The notes under the pieces: generated by a model
Databases searched by the model: none
What the model saw: the letters and a program-made list of their open reading frames with translations, nothing else
What the model was told of the DNA's origin: nothing
Shown here: piece by piece, positions 1 through 11,000 of the stretch
How the letters are laid out: each line of letters begins with the position of its first letter
How positions within the stretch are numbered: the first letter of the stretch is position 1
Assembly (NCBI GenBank): GCA_006538405.1
Contig: BJKQ01000010.1
Location: 868,001-932,000 of the forward strand
Origin: Hansfordia pulvinata
Taxonomy: Eukaryota > Ascomycota > Sordariomycetes > Xylariales
Direction: 5' to 3'
Length of the DNA stretch: 64,000 nt
Position numbers and translations under genes: made by a program

Positions 1-1024
1 GCCATCATCGTGCTCGTGTCGCATGCGGCCCTCCCGACGCGGGCAATGTCTTCTCTGCCTTGGGCCGGCACGGCCGACTCGAGATAACCCACAACCCACC
101 AAAAAGGCCCAAGTAACGTCATGCTTGGTGAGCCTGTGGGCGAAATCGACATGGTCTTGCACGGCGCGCGCAGACTGCCCGTGGCGAGGCGTTGCCTCTG
201 CCCTCTCGCCTTTCGCTTCGACTTTGGGGGGGAGGGGGGGGCTCAACAGGTTGGCAGGCAACGAACGCGCGTCTCACGTGTGTTGCAACCCCGGAGCGCC
301 CGGGCCCGGGTTCCCCGTCGCAAGTCACGATCAGCCATCAGTGCGGGCGAGACTGGGTCATGGAGGAGGAGGGCAAGCAGCATCTGTGCTCGGAGCCGCC
401 ACTTATGAATGACCCCGGGCGTCGTCTCCACAGATGCTTACAGGTTGAAGAGGGAGAAGATGTAAAGATAGAAAAGAAAAAAAAAAGAGCAAGAACAAGA
501 AGAACAGCCGGCACGGTATCTATCAAGATGTATAGAGTTTCAAAAGCCCCAGGGCAACAACAAAAATACAGACTGACCCGGGTTCACGAAAGGGGGCGAA
601 CGAACAAAAGGGAAAGGGGTAACGAAGCGGAGGAAGTAGATTGCCCGACGCCACGATCTGACATCAGCTTGCGTAAGGCTCGCCGCCATCTTACAAGATC
701 TACAAACACACACTTGGCGGCCGAGGATTATTACCTTCCGGTCAAGAGCGCGACTTGGGAAACGTGCGGTCGATGCCGTGTTTTCCATGATTAGCGGTGC
801 TGTGATCTGCAGAACTCGACTTCCTACCAGCCAGCCGGCCAGAAAGTCATGTTTTAAATAGAGCGCAGCGCTTCAAGCTCTGCTTCGGTCCCAGAGCTCA
901 AGTTCATCGCGCTTCCTTGACGACATCTCTCCCTCTTGTTAGCCCCCCTCCTTATTGGTCCTCCCCTCCTGAAACCCAACTCGAAAGCTCTCAGCTCCAG
1001 TTTCCCAGCTTCCCCACAGTAATC
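1..1024. other. Left-edge intergenic stretch with TATA-like box
   Basis: No convincing gene is visible. Frame 1 is open from base 1 to a TAA at about 97, which could be the last codons of a gene lying to the left, but 32 codons are too few to judge. A TATA-like TTTAAATA lies at 853-860, about 165 bp before the ATG of the next gene. A pyrimidine-rich tract follows at roughly 915-1020, as is common in strongly expressed fungal promoters. Confidence 0.4.
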
Positions 1025-1332
1025 ATGAACTTCGCTGTCATGACTCTCGCCATGGTGTCCAGCCTCGGCCTGGCCGCCATGGGTGCGCCCCAGGCCGCGC
1101 CCAGAGGGGTGATGGACAGGTTGTCCGATCTCGTCAACAGGTAAGCCAACAGACCTCGCTCGCGCACCCCCCCCCCCCCCCTCCTCCCTCTTTGATCCTT
1201 CGCCATGCTTATCACCAGAGGAACAGTCGTCACGCGGCGTGCGGTAAGGACTTTAGCAGTATGACCACGTGCGAGCAGTCGGGGTGCCCATCCTGCAAAG
1301 CCATCTTTGCTGAGGCTACGTGCGACTGCTGA
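1025..1332 (+). CDS. Small secreted cysteine-rich protein (75 aa, 2 exons)
   Basis: I read exons 1025-1140 and 1221-1332, with a GTAAGC donor and a CAGAG acceptor whose second AG is used. Together they give 75 residues. Residues 1 to about 20 form a classic signal peptide (MNFAVMTLAMVSSLGLAAMG), followed by an APQAAP stretch. The short mature peptide carries six cysteines in its last 30 residues, spaced C-x9-C-x4-C-x2-C-x8-C-x-C, and ends CDC-stop. That layout fits a disulfide-stabilised secreted peptide of the antimicrobial/effector size class; I do not recognise the family. Splicing at the first AG would destroy the cysteine frame, which supports the chosen acceptor. The 80-nt intron contains a 15-C run (1167-1181). 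Promoter features lie just upstream. Function is unknown; an effector, antifungal peptide or conidial peptide is only inference. Confidence 0.7.
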
Positions 1333-2672
1333 TTCTTCACGTCACGTCTTGGGGGTCCCAGCCGGGAGTTCGCTTATCACGGGCCTGGAAGAATTTTCGC
1401 TGGCAAGAAAGGGATAGAGCCCTGGGGTCTAGTAGGAGCCGCAGCTGCTGTAGAAGTGACGCGAGGATGTATGTCATGGCGACGACTCGAACCGTAAAGG
1501 ACGGGGGACTGGTCACTCAACACGAGTCCTGTACATGTAACAAACCTAGAAATGAACATCCGTGGGAACCCCCACTTACACGCTGGCCACGGGTCTGGCC
1601 TTGGGCGCCGTGGCGGGTCGACTGCGAGTGTGAAGTGCTGGTGAGGTTGTCGCTTGGTCAAATGTCCACTCTGTGTCTTTTAGCTGCGCCGAGCAGCCAG
1701 TCTACCCAAGTCAGTCCAGTGGCATTCACCGGTGCCTTGGCCCTGCTTCTGCCAGTTGGCAGTGGACCCTTACTCACCCCCAAGCCTCACGACCGATATA
1801 GTGCGCGTATCGCGAGAGTCCCGGGCCGGCGCTTCCAGGGGCTGTGCCGCGCGCTCTGCGCTGAAGGCCTGCAGGCCGAGGAAAGGGGGGAAAGCACAGC
1901 GGTCACCCATTGTAAATCCACGGCCGGCCACGAGGGGCTGCGCCATCCGCACGGAGGTTATGGGGTACACCCAGCCCAGCAGAGTCCGAGACGGATGGGA
2001 ATGAATCGATGCGGGAAGGCAAGGGAGCACACGAGTAAAGGGATGGGCACACGAAGCCAGCCGCGCATGTCGGACGCGGGGACCCCATACGAGACGACCA
2101 CGACCCAGCAACTCCCGGTGAATGACCGTCATCATCTCGAACCTGATCACACCCTGAGGCCATATCAGCATAGCGCAGCGCGACAGACGCGTGGAAGATC
2201 CGTCACCTCCGCGCCGTCCCCGGAGCTCTTCTCGTCTCCCTGCCTTGTGTATGCATCCTTATATCTTGCTCTTAGCGAACACGTTAGTTTACCCTTAAAC
2301 GAACGAGTCTCTTAGGCTTAGGCCTTTCCCGACGAACCCGTCCCAGGCAGGCAGACCTCCCACGTGGGGAATCCGCGCGGCCCTTCCCTGCCGTCGTCGG
2401 CCCTTATAGCTCTGCAAAACGCGGAGGAGGAACACCGCCCTTGGCCGTGGGCGCCGTTCCGGATATGCACGGTTCCAACCACCATGACGAACAAACGCGC
2501 AGGGCCCCCTCGGGCGGCCCCGCGCGCGCGCGCAACCGTCAGGTTCGCCCGTCCAAGAAAGGCAAGGCACTGGGCGCACGACGGCGCGGCCGCGCTCGAG
2601 GGCCCGCGGACCCGGCGTAGCTCTTGAAAGCAGGGGGGCGTGTTTTATCGTCGCAGGCGTGCCTCGCTCTTA
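1333..2672. other. Intergenic stretch, no gene seen
   Basis: Long open frames exist on both strands but their translations are arginine/proline/serine-rich without domain-like segments, as expected of GC-rich noncoding DNA. Composition switches sharply to AT-rich near 2640. I see no RNA gene here. Confidence 0.4.
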
Positions 2673-2985
2673 CTTAAGAATCTTATTTTTCATACATCTT
2701 AAATGGTCGTTTTTCGTAATTCTGAATTTATAAGGGGGATCATAAGGTAATACTATCCCCTAGTACTTCTCTTTTTACACTCGGAATCTTGGTATTGTGT
2801 AATTCTGATATTTTTGCGGTAGAAATAGAAGTAATTCTAAGGTAGTATTCTGTCACTTTCCACACTTGAAACCTTAGTATTGTGTAATTCTGATATTTTT
2901 GCCGTAGAAATGGAAGTAATACTAAGGTAGTATTCTGTTACTTTTCACGCTTTGAAAGCTGGTATTACGCAGTACTGGCCGATAA
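2673..2985. repeat. ~310-bp repeat, copy A (85-bp palindromic units)
   Basis: AT-rich element beginning CTTAAGAATC and ending in a TACTGGCC motif. It contains tandem degenerate units with a GTATTGTGTAATTC-like core at 2791, 2876 and 2961, exactly 85 bp apart, and a weaker core near 2713. Between cores lies AATACTAAGGTAGTATT (2917-2933 and a variant 85 bp earlier), itself a near-palindrome. The same architecture, start motif and end motif recur at 7230-7543 in the same orientation. Differences between units are mostly C/T and G/A, which would fit repeat-induced point mutation. No coding potential is seen. Confidence 0.75.
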
Positions 2986-3569
2986 TATAAACAGCCCGGG
3001 CTGTTTCTTGTTCCCTTTCCGCGTTATCTTTAACTGTTACGGAGTGTGCTTATACGCTGCCGCACGCTGCTATCGAAATTAATTAGTCCGAGTCCTCGCG
3101 AAGCGGGCGCGATGAAGGAGGCGATCGAATATAATAATAAGGAGGGATAAGGGGGGAAGGGGGATTGAATTACGGCCAGCTTAAAAGGCATGGTAAAAAA
3201 GCCGTAAGCGCCTTAATGAATAGACAGGTTTAAGGACGCTGCCGTGGCTTTTTTAAATAAAGAGTAATAAGGTAAACGGCCTTAAGGTGACTCGAATAGA
3301 TCGGCTATGTACGTGGTATCTTGTTGTTTATATACGGTGTATCCCCCTCCTGTATGTATGTATATCGCATTTATGTCGTTTCGTCGTGACGCTTTAAAGT
3401 GGGAGCGCTGGCTTCGTTTTAAGGGGTTCTTAGGGTTCCTGAACCGGCTCGGCTTCCATACCTCTATACCGTAGCTGTGTGAGAAGCCCGCAGTTCGGTT
3501 GCCCGCCCGTTTTTTCCGAGTTCTTCTAAACTAGACATGCGCGCGCGGGGGCAGAGGGAGAGATTCTCC
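2986..3569. other. AT-rich noncoding block
   Basis: It starts with the perfect 16-bp palindrome AACAGCCCGGGCTGTT (2990-3005) directly after the repeat copy. The remainder is AT-rich with many TTTAAA and TAATAA segments and no open frame of note. It looks like decayed mobile or repeat DNA, but I recognise no transposase, reverse transcriptase or LTR ends. Confidence 0.4.
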
Positions 3570-5129
3570 TCACACCTCGATCCCATCGCTGTCCAGCAGG
3601 CCCCGGTTGTACATCCACCGCAGGACGGCCTGCAGGGCCTTCATGCCGCGGGCGCCCCAGAAGGTCTTCTTGAGCAGCCACTCCTTGATGGCGTTGAGGA
3701 TCAGGTGCGACTCGGTCTCGCCCTCGACGTACCACTTGTCGTCGATGCTGTCGCGGATGCCGACGTACTGGCCGTGGCTCTGCGTGGCGAGGGTGCGCGG
3801 GATGGAAGTGCTGACGCCCAGGTTGCAGTTCTCGTTGTCGATGCCGAAGCAGTACTTGAGGCGGAAGGTGGCCTTGTCGCCCTTGGGGTCGTCCAGCTTG
3901 CCCTTCTCCGGGTACCGCCACCAGACCTCGACGGGCGTCTGGCGGTAGCCCATGTACCTGGGCGCCAGGTGCGGGATGTAGTCCTCCTGGCAGGTGAAGC
4001 GGATGACGTGCTTGATCTTCTGCAGGATGCCGTTGGCGAACTGCTCGTTGCCGACTTTCGGCTGCGCAAAGGTGACCAGCTTGAGGTTGCGGCGGGCCCG
4101 GATCAGCTCGATGGGGATGTCGTCGTCCTCCATCAGGCGGGCGGCCAGCAGCTGGGCGACGGCGCCGCCCATCGAGTAGCCCGAGATGACGGGGGTGAAG
4201 TGCGGGTACTTCTTGAGGGCCTCGCCCAGCGCGTCGGCCGCCTGCTGGTAGATCTCCTCGCAGGCGATGCGGAAGCCCGGGTGGATCTTGGCGCCGAAGA
4301 TGTCGAGGTAGTGCGGGTCGTCGCGGAGGTTGCTCTTGGCGAAGCTGTGGAGTCTGCGGGGTTGAGTGTTAAGGGTGTGGTCTTTTTTGATGCAAATAGA
4401 TGATGAGGTCAAGAGGCTTACGTCCAGATGCCGTGGCGCACCGTGGTGACGCCCTTGAGAGACACGAGGATCATCTCGTGCCCCTCGAGGATGGTGACGA
4501 TGCCCAGCTGCTTGACTACAGGGAGGAGGCTGGGCTTGGCGGCGAGCCTGCACACGAGGAGTCAGTAGGCGGAGTCGGGAACGGGGCTGGGAGATGCTCA
4601 CTGCAGCTTGGCGAACACCTTGAGCTTGAGGTTGAGCTCGGAGATGATGCCGCAGTCCTGGCCCCTGCCGCAGGTGGCCCAGTCGCCGGCCTTGAGCTCG
4701 GCGGCGTGGCTGGCGACGCCGGCGAAGGACTGCAGCAGGTAGGCGAACTGGGTGAGCTGGTTGGTGGGTTTGGGGACTGCAAGGGGGAGTCCAGCGTCAG
4801 CAATGGCACAAAGACAGTGTTGGTGGGAGGAGACAGGGTGACGCCATTAAGAAGAAGAACCCACCGAAATAGTCGACGTCGCCCTCCTTGTGGATGACCA
4901 TCTCGTTGTCGAAAAAGTGCTTGGCCGTGTTGGCGTACATCTTCTTGCGGTCGAGCTCGACCTCCCACGAGTACGACTTTTCCTTCTTGCTGTACTCGCC
5001 GTCGAAGCCGCGGTTGACGAGGCCCTCGCCCTTGATCTTGGAGATGGCCTCGCCGACGATGCCCGGGCTGGCGGCCGCGAGCGACGCGGCGAGGACCAGG
5101 GAGCCGCCGGCCAGGTGCCACAGTCGCAT
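3570..5129 (-). CDS. Secreted class-3 lipase (alpha/beta hydrolase), 449 aa
   Basis: Exons on the minus strand are 5129-4865, 4776-4602, 4547-4422 and 4353-3570, and all phases agree. A signal peptide (MRLWHLAGGSLVLAASLAAA) points to secretion. The lipase_3 fold is shown by HPGF near residue 213, the nucleophile elbow GYSMGG with Ser249, the FAQPKVGN strand near 284-291, and the acid in QEDYIPHL (Asp313). The catalytic His is probably His405 in ETESHL. These form the Ser-Asp-His triad of filamentous-fungal triacylglycerol lipases and feruloyl-esterase relatives. Substrate (triglyceride or feruloyl ester) cannot be told from the sequence. The C-terminal ~45 residues extend beyond the usual domain end. 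The gene sits alone between the two repeat copies. The ATG at 5129 is chosen because it starts the signal peptide. Confidence 0.88.
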
Positions 5130-5484
5130 TGTCTCCGTCTCCGTCTTCGTCCTCGTCTCGGTCGTCCTCCGTCGCCCCTGTCGACTTGGTCGTCGTCACC
5201 GCCGTGGTGGTGTCGCATGCATGCGCGCGCGCGGGGGGGCGGTCGGTGCGTGCGTTGCGTCGAGAAAGAGAGTGCCGGGCGCAGGGCAGAGGCGAAGGCG
5301 AAGACCCGGACTCTGCGACAGGCTGCCGGGTACCGGCATCTCTTTAAGAGAGAAGAGAGACAGAGAGAGACAGAAGGAGGACGCAGAGTCGCCCCGTCGG
5401 CGCCACGGCGGTGCGGTGGCGAATCGAAGAGGCGTCGATGGATGGGTACATGGTAGCATCGGGCAGTCCGCTGTCTGTGTTCCC
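5130..5484. other. Upstream region of the lipase gene
   Basis: Probable promoter and 5-prime leader of the minus-strand lipase. On the lipase sense strand it contains GA/CT-rich tracts (around 5345-5380) of the kind seen in fungal promoters. No separate gene is seen. Confidence 0.35.
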
Positions 5485-5596
5485 AGTGCTGTACATCCAG
5501 TGTAAGTCGGTGCTGTGCGTCCACTGTAAGTCGGTGCTGTACGGCCACTGTAAGTCGGTGCTGTACGGCCACTGTAAGTCGGTGCTTTGCAGTGGA
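5485..5596. repeat. 24-bp minisatellite, about 4 copies
   Basis: The 10-mer TGTAAGTCGG starts at 5501, 5525, 5549 and 5573, giving an exact 24-bp period. The third and fourth units are identical and the first is more diverged. A partial unit precedes it at 5485. It lies about 400 bp upstream of the lipase start codon on the lipase promoter side. Confidence 0.85.
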
Positions 5597-7229
5597 GGGC
5601 CATCTTTGCGGCTTAGTACCTCCTTCCAGTGACGGAGGGGCGAATTGCCCGATTCGGCTTCGGCGTTGCCCTCCTCCGCCCATAATTCATAATTGTTTTG
5701 TCAGAAGAGGACAGAGAGAGCGCGCGCCACCCAATCCATCCCATCCATCCATTTGTTAGGTACTGACGAGCATTCGACTCGACTGCCTGTCCTCAATGAG
5801 GGACCCCCGGACCCGACCGCCTCGGCACTCGGAAGGAGTCTGCACGCGCCATCGACTTGGACAGCCCGAGACTCCGCTGTCCAGTCCAGCAAGTGGCCAC
5901 CGCAGCAGCCGGCTTTCACCTGTGAAACCAACGCTGGTCCGCAGAGTCGCCACTTTGCCGTCGCGGCCTGGCAGAAGAGAAGACGGAGTGGGGGCCGGGG
6001 GATTTGTTTCTCAGGTTCGGGGTCATTCACCAAGTAGAAGCAGAGATAGAGAGAGAGAGAGAAAGAGAGTGTAGCGTGGATAAGCAGACACACTAACACA
6101 TAGACGCGCAGAAAGACAACAAGGTGCTGATCAGTCATCTCAGTCTTCTCGAATCGACAACGCAACCTTCTAGCGCCAGACCTCCGGAGCTTGCCCGCCT
6201 TGGCTTCCCTTCCTGTCCCGGCAGAAACCCCATGCTGCTGGAGCCACCACGTCCAATAGGTGATGGCTTCGTCCCGCCCGGATCAAGCAGTGGCGAGCAG
6301 ACACATACATCGTCGGCCAACCTCCCCTCACTCGACCCAGTCGGCACGCGACAAGCCGTCAACCGAGGTGTCTGCCGGTCGCGATACGACGAGCCGGGAG
6401 GCGACCGCGGAAGGCCCCCCCCTTTCCCCTCGCGAGCGTATACGTTGATCAGATAGGCAGGGTTTACAGTCGGCAAGCCTACTCGCCTGCTCGCTCAGGC
6501 CTGGGTTCTGCCGACTACTGCCCGGCCCGCCTCTTGCGTCGCCGACAATCCCATACGGTTGTTCGCGGGGAGAAGGCGGCGCGCACCCGCCCTTTGTCAC
6601 TGCAACGTGCGTCGTGTGGCGGCGGCGAGAACAGCCGCCCTTCTAGAATGAGAGCGGGCGGGCGGGCAGGCAGGCATGGGCGCACATCGCGTAAGCGGAT
6701 CGCTTCTTCTTGCTTCACCCGTCTGCCGAGCGCTGGATGGATGGATGGCTGGCCCTGCGAATCCTGTTGTGCGTGTGCGGGTGTGTAATGGGGGCAGGAT
6801 CGCGGGGCGTGGCGGAATCCGCGCTGGCCTAAGCAAGGTGATCCCTGCTCTCTCTGTACGAGTAAGTGTAAGTGAATCTCTCTGTGGGTGGCCCGCGACC
6901 GTCGTTCGTCCCTCGCCGTCGATTTGCAGGGCGGCACAAGGCCATTCAAAGGATCCCTCGCCCGGCTCTGGTAGCCCTGCCTTGCGCGGGTGAAGAGACA
7001 GCTATCACGCTTTGTAGGAGGTTCAGTATCACCTCCACCCTCCGCGGCGATCGTTGTTTGAATCGCGGTGTCGTCCGGCTACGCGCGGCGAGCAGCGAGC
7101 CTCCCCTTAAGGCTCGTGTAAGTGGCTTCGTCTCGGTCGGGGCTTAAAGCGCGAACCCACCACGCAGTCCGTCGCGCTTAAGCAATCGCCAGTATCACGT
7201 CGCGAGCGCAGCGGAGTGCCACGCTTCCG
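5597..7229. other. Intergenic stretch, no gene seen
   Basis: About 1.6 kb with several open frames on both strands, all arginine/proline-rich or low-complexity. None shows motifs, and splice signals do not link them. GA-rich tract at 6048-6068. The sequence turns AT-rich at the repeat boundary near 7230. Confidence 0.4.
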
Positions 7230-7543
7230 CTTAAGAATCATTTTTTTCTTTACGGCTTAAATTTTCACATTGCGTAATTCTAGCTTTTTAAGGCGGTTTC
7301 ATCAGTGAATACCTTCCTAGTATTACTCGCTCTTTAGCCGCAAAAACACTAGTATTGCGCAATACTGAATTTCAAAGTGTAGTAAAGCGAGTAATACTGG
7401 CGTGGTATTATGTTTTTTTCTACACCTTTATTGCCAGTATTGTGTAGTTCCAGCACTGAACGTGTAAAAATCAATGTTATACGTACAACGAATTATCTTA
7501 TATTCCACGCCTTAAAAGCCAGTATTACGTAGTACTGGCTAAT
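7230..7543. repeat. ~310-bp repeat, copy B (85-bp palindromic units)
   Basis: Second copy of the element at 2673. It starts CTTAAGAATC and ends in AGTACTGGCT. Unit cores lie at 7351, 7436 and 7521, again exactly 85 bp apart, with a weaker one near 7268. The core at 7351-7366 is the perfect palindrome AGTATTGCGCAATACT. It sits at the exact centre of a wider inverted repeat with 13-bp perfect arms at 7319-7331 and 7386-7398. The 20-25 bp before CTTAAG are also similar in both copies (GTGCC-CGCT), so the true left end may be a little further out. Confidence 0.75.
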
Positions 7544-8047
7544 CGCGCGTAGGGGTCGTGGCTGGTATATACCGCTGCGCCCATGCAGAAGCAGCAGCCG
7601 TATATGCGCCGCACGTCGGCCGTGTATCGAAGGAGACACACAACGAATCACCTCGAGCGGCCTCATATCGAAAAGTGGCGCAGCGGCTCGGCCGTGTGAT
7701 TCGCGGACGTGCCGCTGCGCCAGAGCCTCGCTGGTAAGCTGTGCGTGCGTGCCGGCTGCCCCTCATCTTGCTTCTCCTCCTCCACACTCATCTCCCATCG
7801 TGTCTTCATCGCCCGTCCTGCTCTTCAAGCATCTGTTGCGCGACCCCAGATTGACTACATTTCGTCGGCGGGCGTGGACCGCCGCTGCCCATAGCCACCC
7901 CCGGCTCAGCTGAACCGCAGCCTACTCCTGGCCGCCACTCGTCCTCAGCCTCACTTCCGAGACCTCACTACACGAGAGAAGCTCAGTTCCCACTCGTCCC
8001 TCGGCCCGCTCCCCAGGCTCCACGCAAGGAGAGCGGAAACCGCCAGC
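7544..8047. other. Upstream region of the STAND gene
   Basis: Returns to GC-rich composition. A pyrimidine-rich stretch at about 7760-7800 and the last 100 bp before the ATG look like promoter and leader of the plus-strand gene. No separate gene is seen. Confidence 0.35.
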
Positions 8048-11000
8048 ATGTCTGTCGAGGCGCTGTCCCTGGCACGCAACGTCATGACCGTCATCGACTT
8101 CAGCCACAAGATCTACGAGTCGTACCAGAAGATCCGCAGCCGCGGGACCCTCGACCAGGGCGCCCAGCGCCTCTCCGACGACCTCGAGCGCCTCGCCTCG
8201 GACCTCAAAAAATCGAGGACGGACCTGCCCGCGAGCCCGCCCGCCGACAACTCCCAGCTCATCAACATCGCCGACCAGTGCGCCGAGGCCGCGGGGGCCC
8301 TGCGGGAGGAGTATCAGACGCTGGTCATCCCGCAGGGCGCTTCGGGGCTCAGGAAGCACTGGAAATCGGTCAAGATTGTGGCCAAGTACAAGTGGCGACA
8401 CGACGAGATCGAGCAGCTGAAGGCGACGCTGGACGGCTGCCAGCAGACAATGCAGACCGCCGTTCTCGTCCGGATGTACAACAAGGGCGAGGCGCAAAGC
8501 ATGAGACGCAGGCAGGATTTCGACTCCCTGGATACACGCTTGAAAAACTTCATCGATGCCGTTTCCAAACAGCAGCTGAAGATCCAAGAGCTCTTTGCTG
8601 AGAACCGGATGCTGCACCAGGAGACGCGCGAAGTGATCCTGGAACGAATTGCCGCCCAGCAACGAGCGCGCGTCTCGGAGGCCGAGGCAAGCCGCTTCGT
8701 GGAGAGCCTCAAGTATCCGGGGTTGAACGAGCGATACCACCATGTCAAAGAGGCGCATCACCAGTCTTGTCACTGGCTGTTGGGGAGTTCCCAAATATCA
8801 GACCCGTCAGCATCTACAAATTCCGAGTCTGTTCCCCAGTATCTTGAGCACCGGCATAAAAGTTCATTCCGAGACTTTGCAGGATGGCTGGAAGAGGACG
8901 CTGGATCGGAGCTCTATTGGATCAGTGGCAAGCCCGGCGCGGGCAAAAGCACGCTGATGAAGTTCTTGTTCAAGCAGATGGAGCAGAATGATGGGTTAGG
9001 TCATCGACACAAGCTAGTCTTTCAACATTTCTTCTGGCTGGGCCAGACAAACACCCGCTCTCGGCAGAACGACCTGGAAGGGCTACTCAGCTCAATCCTG
9101 CACCAGGCCTTAACTCTGAATACCGAATCGGACCAATCCATCATCTCTTCCCTATGGCAGGAGCTTCCACGCCTCCGCCGCAAGAGCGCGTCGACGGACT
9201 GGGGCTTGGACGAGTTGAGGAAGGCGACACAAGCCGTGCTGAAGCGCGTGGGCTCTTCCCGGCCCGTCTACTTACTGATTGATGCACTCGACGAGCATCT
9301 TCCAACATCAGATCATGACGAGCTGATGCGCACAATCAAGTCTTTCAGGACAATCTCCGGGGTTCGAGTGGTCGTGTCTAGTCGCCGCGAGCTTGCTTTT
9401 GAGAGACATCTGGGACACGCAAGACAGCTGCGGGTCGAGAATTTGAATGCCTTGGACATTTATCGCTACGCCGTGGGCGATTTGGGAACATGTACCCGGC
9501 CTGGTGACATTGATCATGGCTCGTCCATCAGCCAGACATCCCCCCTGCTGTTGGAGGACCTTGTCAGGATGATCGTTGAGAAATCCGATTGTGTCTTCCT
9601 CTGGGCTCGTCTCGCGGTCGAGAGTGTCAAACGAGGAATTCAGCACGGAAACACCGACGGCGAAATCAAGTCGTGCCTCAAAGCCATGCCTAACGACCTG
9701 AAAGAGTACTTCAAGTCTATGTGGAAACGACTTGGCGACGACGAGAAGAGGTACAAGACACAGGCCGCCAACATCTTCTCCTTGCTGCTCAGTCCCGTTT
9801 CCGCGACTCGGATATTGATTCACGCGCCGGTCAAAGAATTATTCGCTGGCATTGATACTCTAACTCTAGGCTTTGCCCTGTCACTAGATGATGCTGTGGG
9901 TGTCATCCACGGGAAAAGGGGGTCTGAAGAGGGTTATTTCCACAATCTCTGCCATCAATACCAGCGCATGGTGGTCACGCGTTGCGCGGGGTTGGTGGAG
10001 GTGAAAGACGCCCCTTGGAGCGCCGTTGATGAATGCACCGGTGCCAGCGGCGCTGGTGCTCTCGCCCCCATCGCCACGTGTGACTTCATCCACAGAACCG
10101 CCAGAGACTTCCTGCGCGAGGAGGTCGAGGGGAAGGAGATACTGGCGGCGGCCGACCTGGGGCAGCAGGGGCCCAAATATCGCCTGCTAGTGGCGTACCT
10201 TGCCAGGTCTGTGGCCTTTCGAGCGACCCGACACGTCCCCAGGCTCTGCAACATGATCGCGACACTGGACGCCGCTGTATGGCTCGATAGTGCCAGTCAG
10301 CCAAGGGATTGCCCAGACACCACGATGTCTGAGCAGCGACATCAGCTGCTCACTCTGGGCTCTACGATATTTGACTACCACTGCCGACGCATCGAGTCCC
10401 CAGGCTCGGCCTGGTACCAGGATATGCGACGCGTCCCGTTCATGACCTGGGCGGCTTATTACGGAAATTTCGACTACGTCGCCAGCTGGGTCGCAGAAAG
10501 ACTCCACTGTCAGCCGCCGCTCTCGCCTCCCACGTGCAGCATGGTCTGGAAAGCGGCTGTCCTGGACCAAACCCTTGTGCGGCCCGTGGAGGGGCATCCG
10601 AGGTTTGCACATCCTCTTTTCCGATTGCTTCGGAGCACGGGGGCCGATCTGAACGCGCCCCTTCCCCTATCCTGCATCCATGTTGACCTTAAACAATACA
10701 ATTCCGGGACCCTGTTCCCTCATGCTATGGTTTCGACGTCACATATACTGCTGCACGCGGCCTCCGAATTCTACCACTTGCACGACGACCACGGACACGA
10801 TGCAATAATTCCCAGTCTTATATTTGCGTTCATCAACTCAAAGGCCTGTCTGCAAGCAAAGATCGCCGCAGTTTTCGAAGTAGGGACTGATTCTGAGGAT
10901 GATTATAAGGGTCCGACGCTTTCGTTCCTGGAATCTAGCTACCCCCCGGATCAAACGCGTATACTGCTCGAAATCACCCCGCTCTGTGCCTGGGATTGGA

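Noticed and set aside
1..99. Open frame from base 1 to a TAA as the 3-prime end of a gene
   Set aside because: Only 32 codons, no motif, and the Arg/Pro-rich composition is equally likely by chance; kept as a possibility only.
2791..2990. CRISPR-like array (regular 85-bp spacing)
   Set aside because: Whole units are similar, not just short repeats with unique spacers, and the genome is clearly eukaryotic.
2986..3569. Decayed LTR retrotransposon
   Set aside because: AT-rich and noncoding, but no LTR pair, primer-binding site or reverse-transcriptase remnant could be identified.
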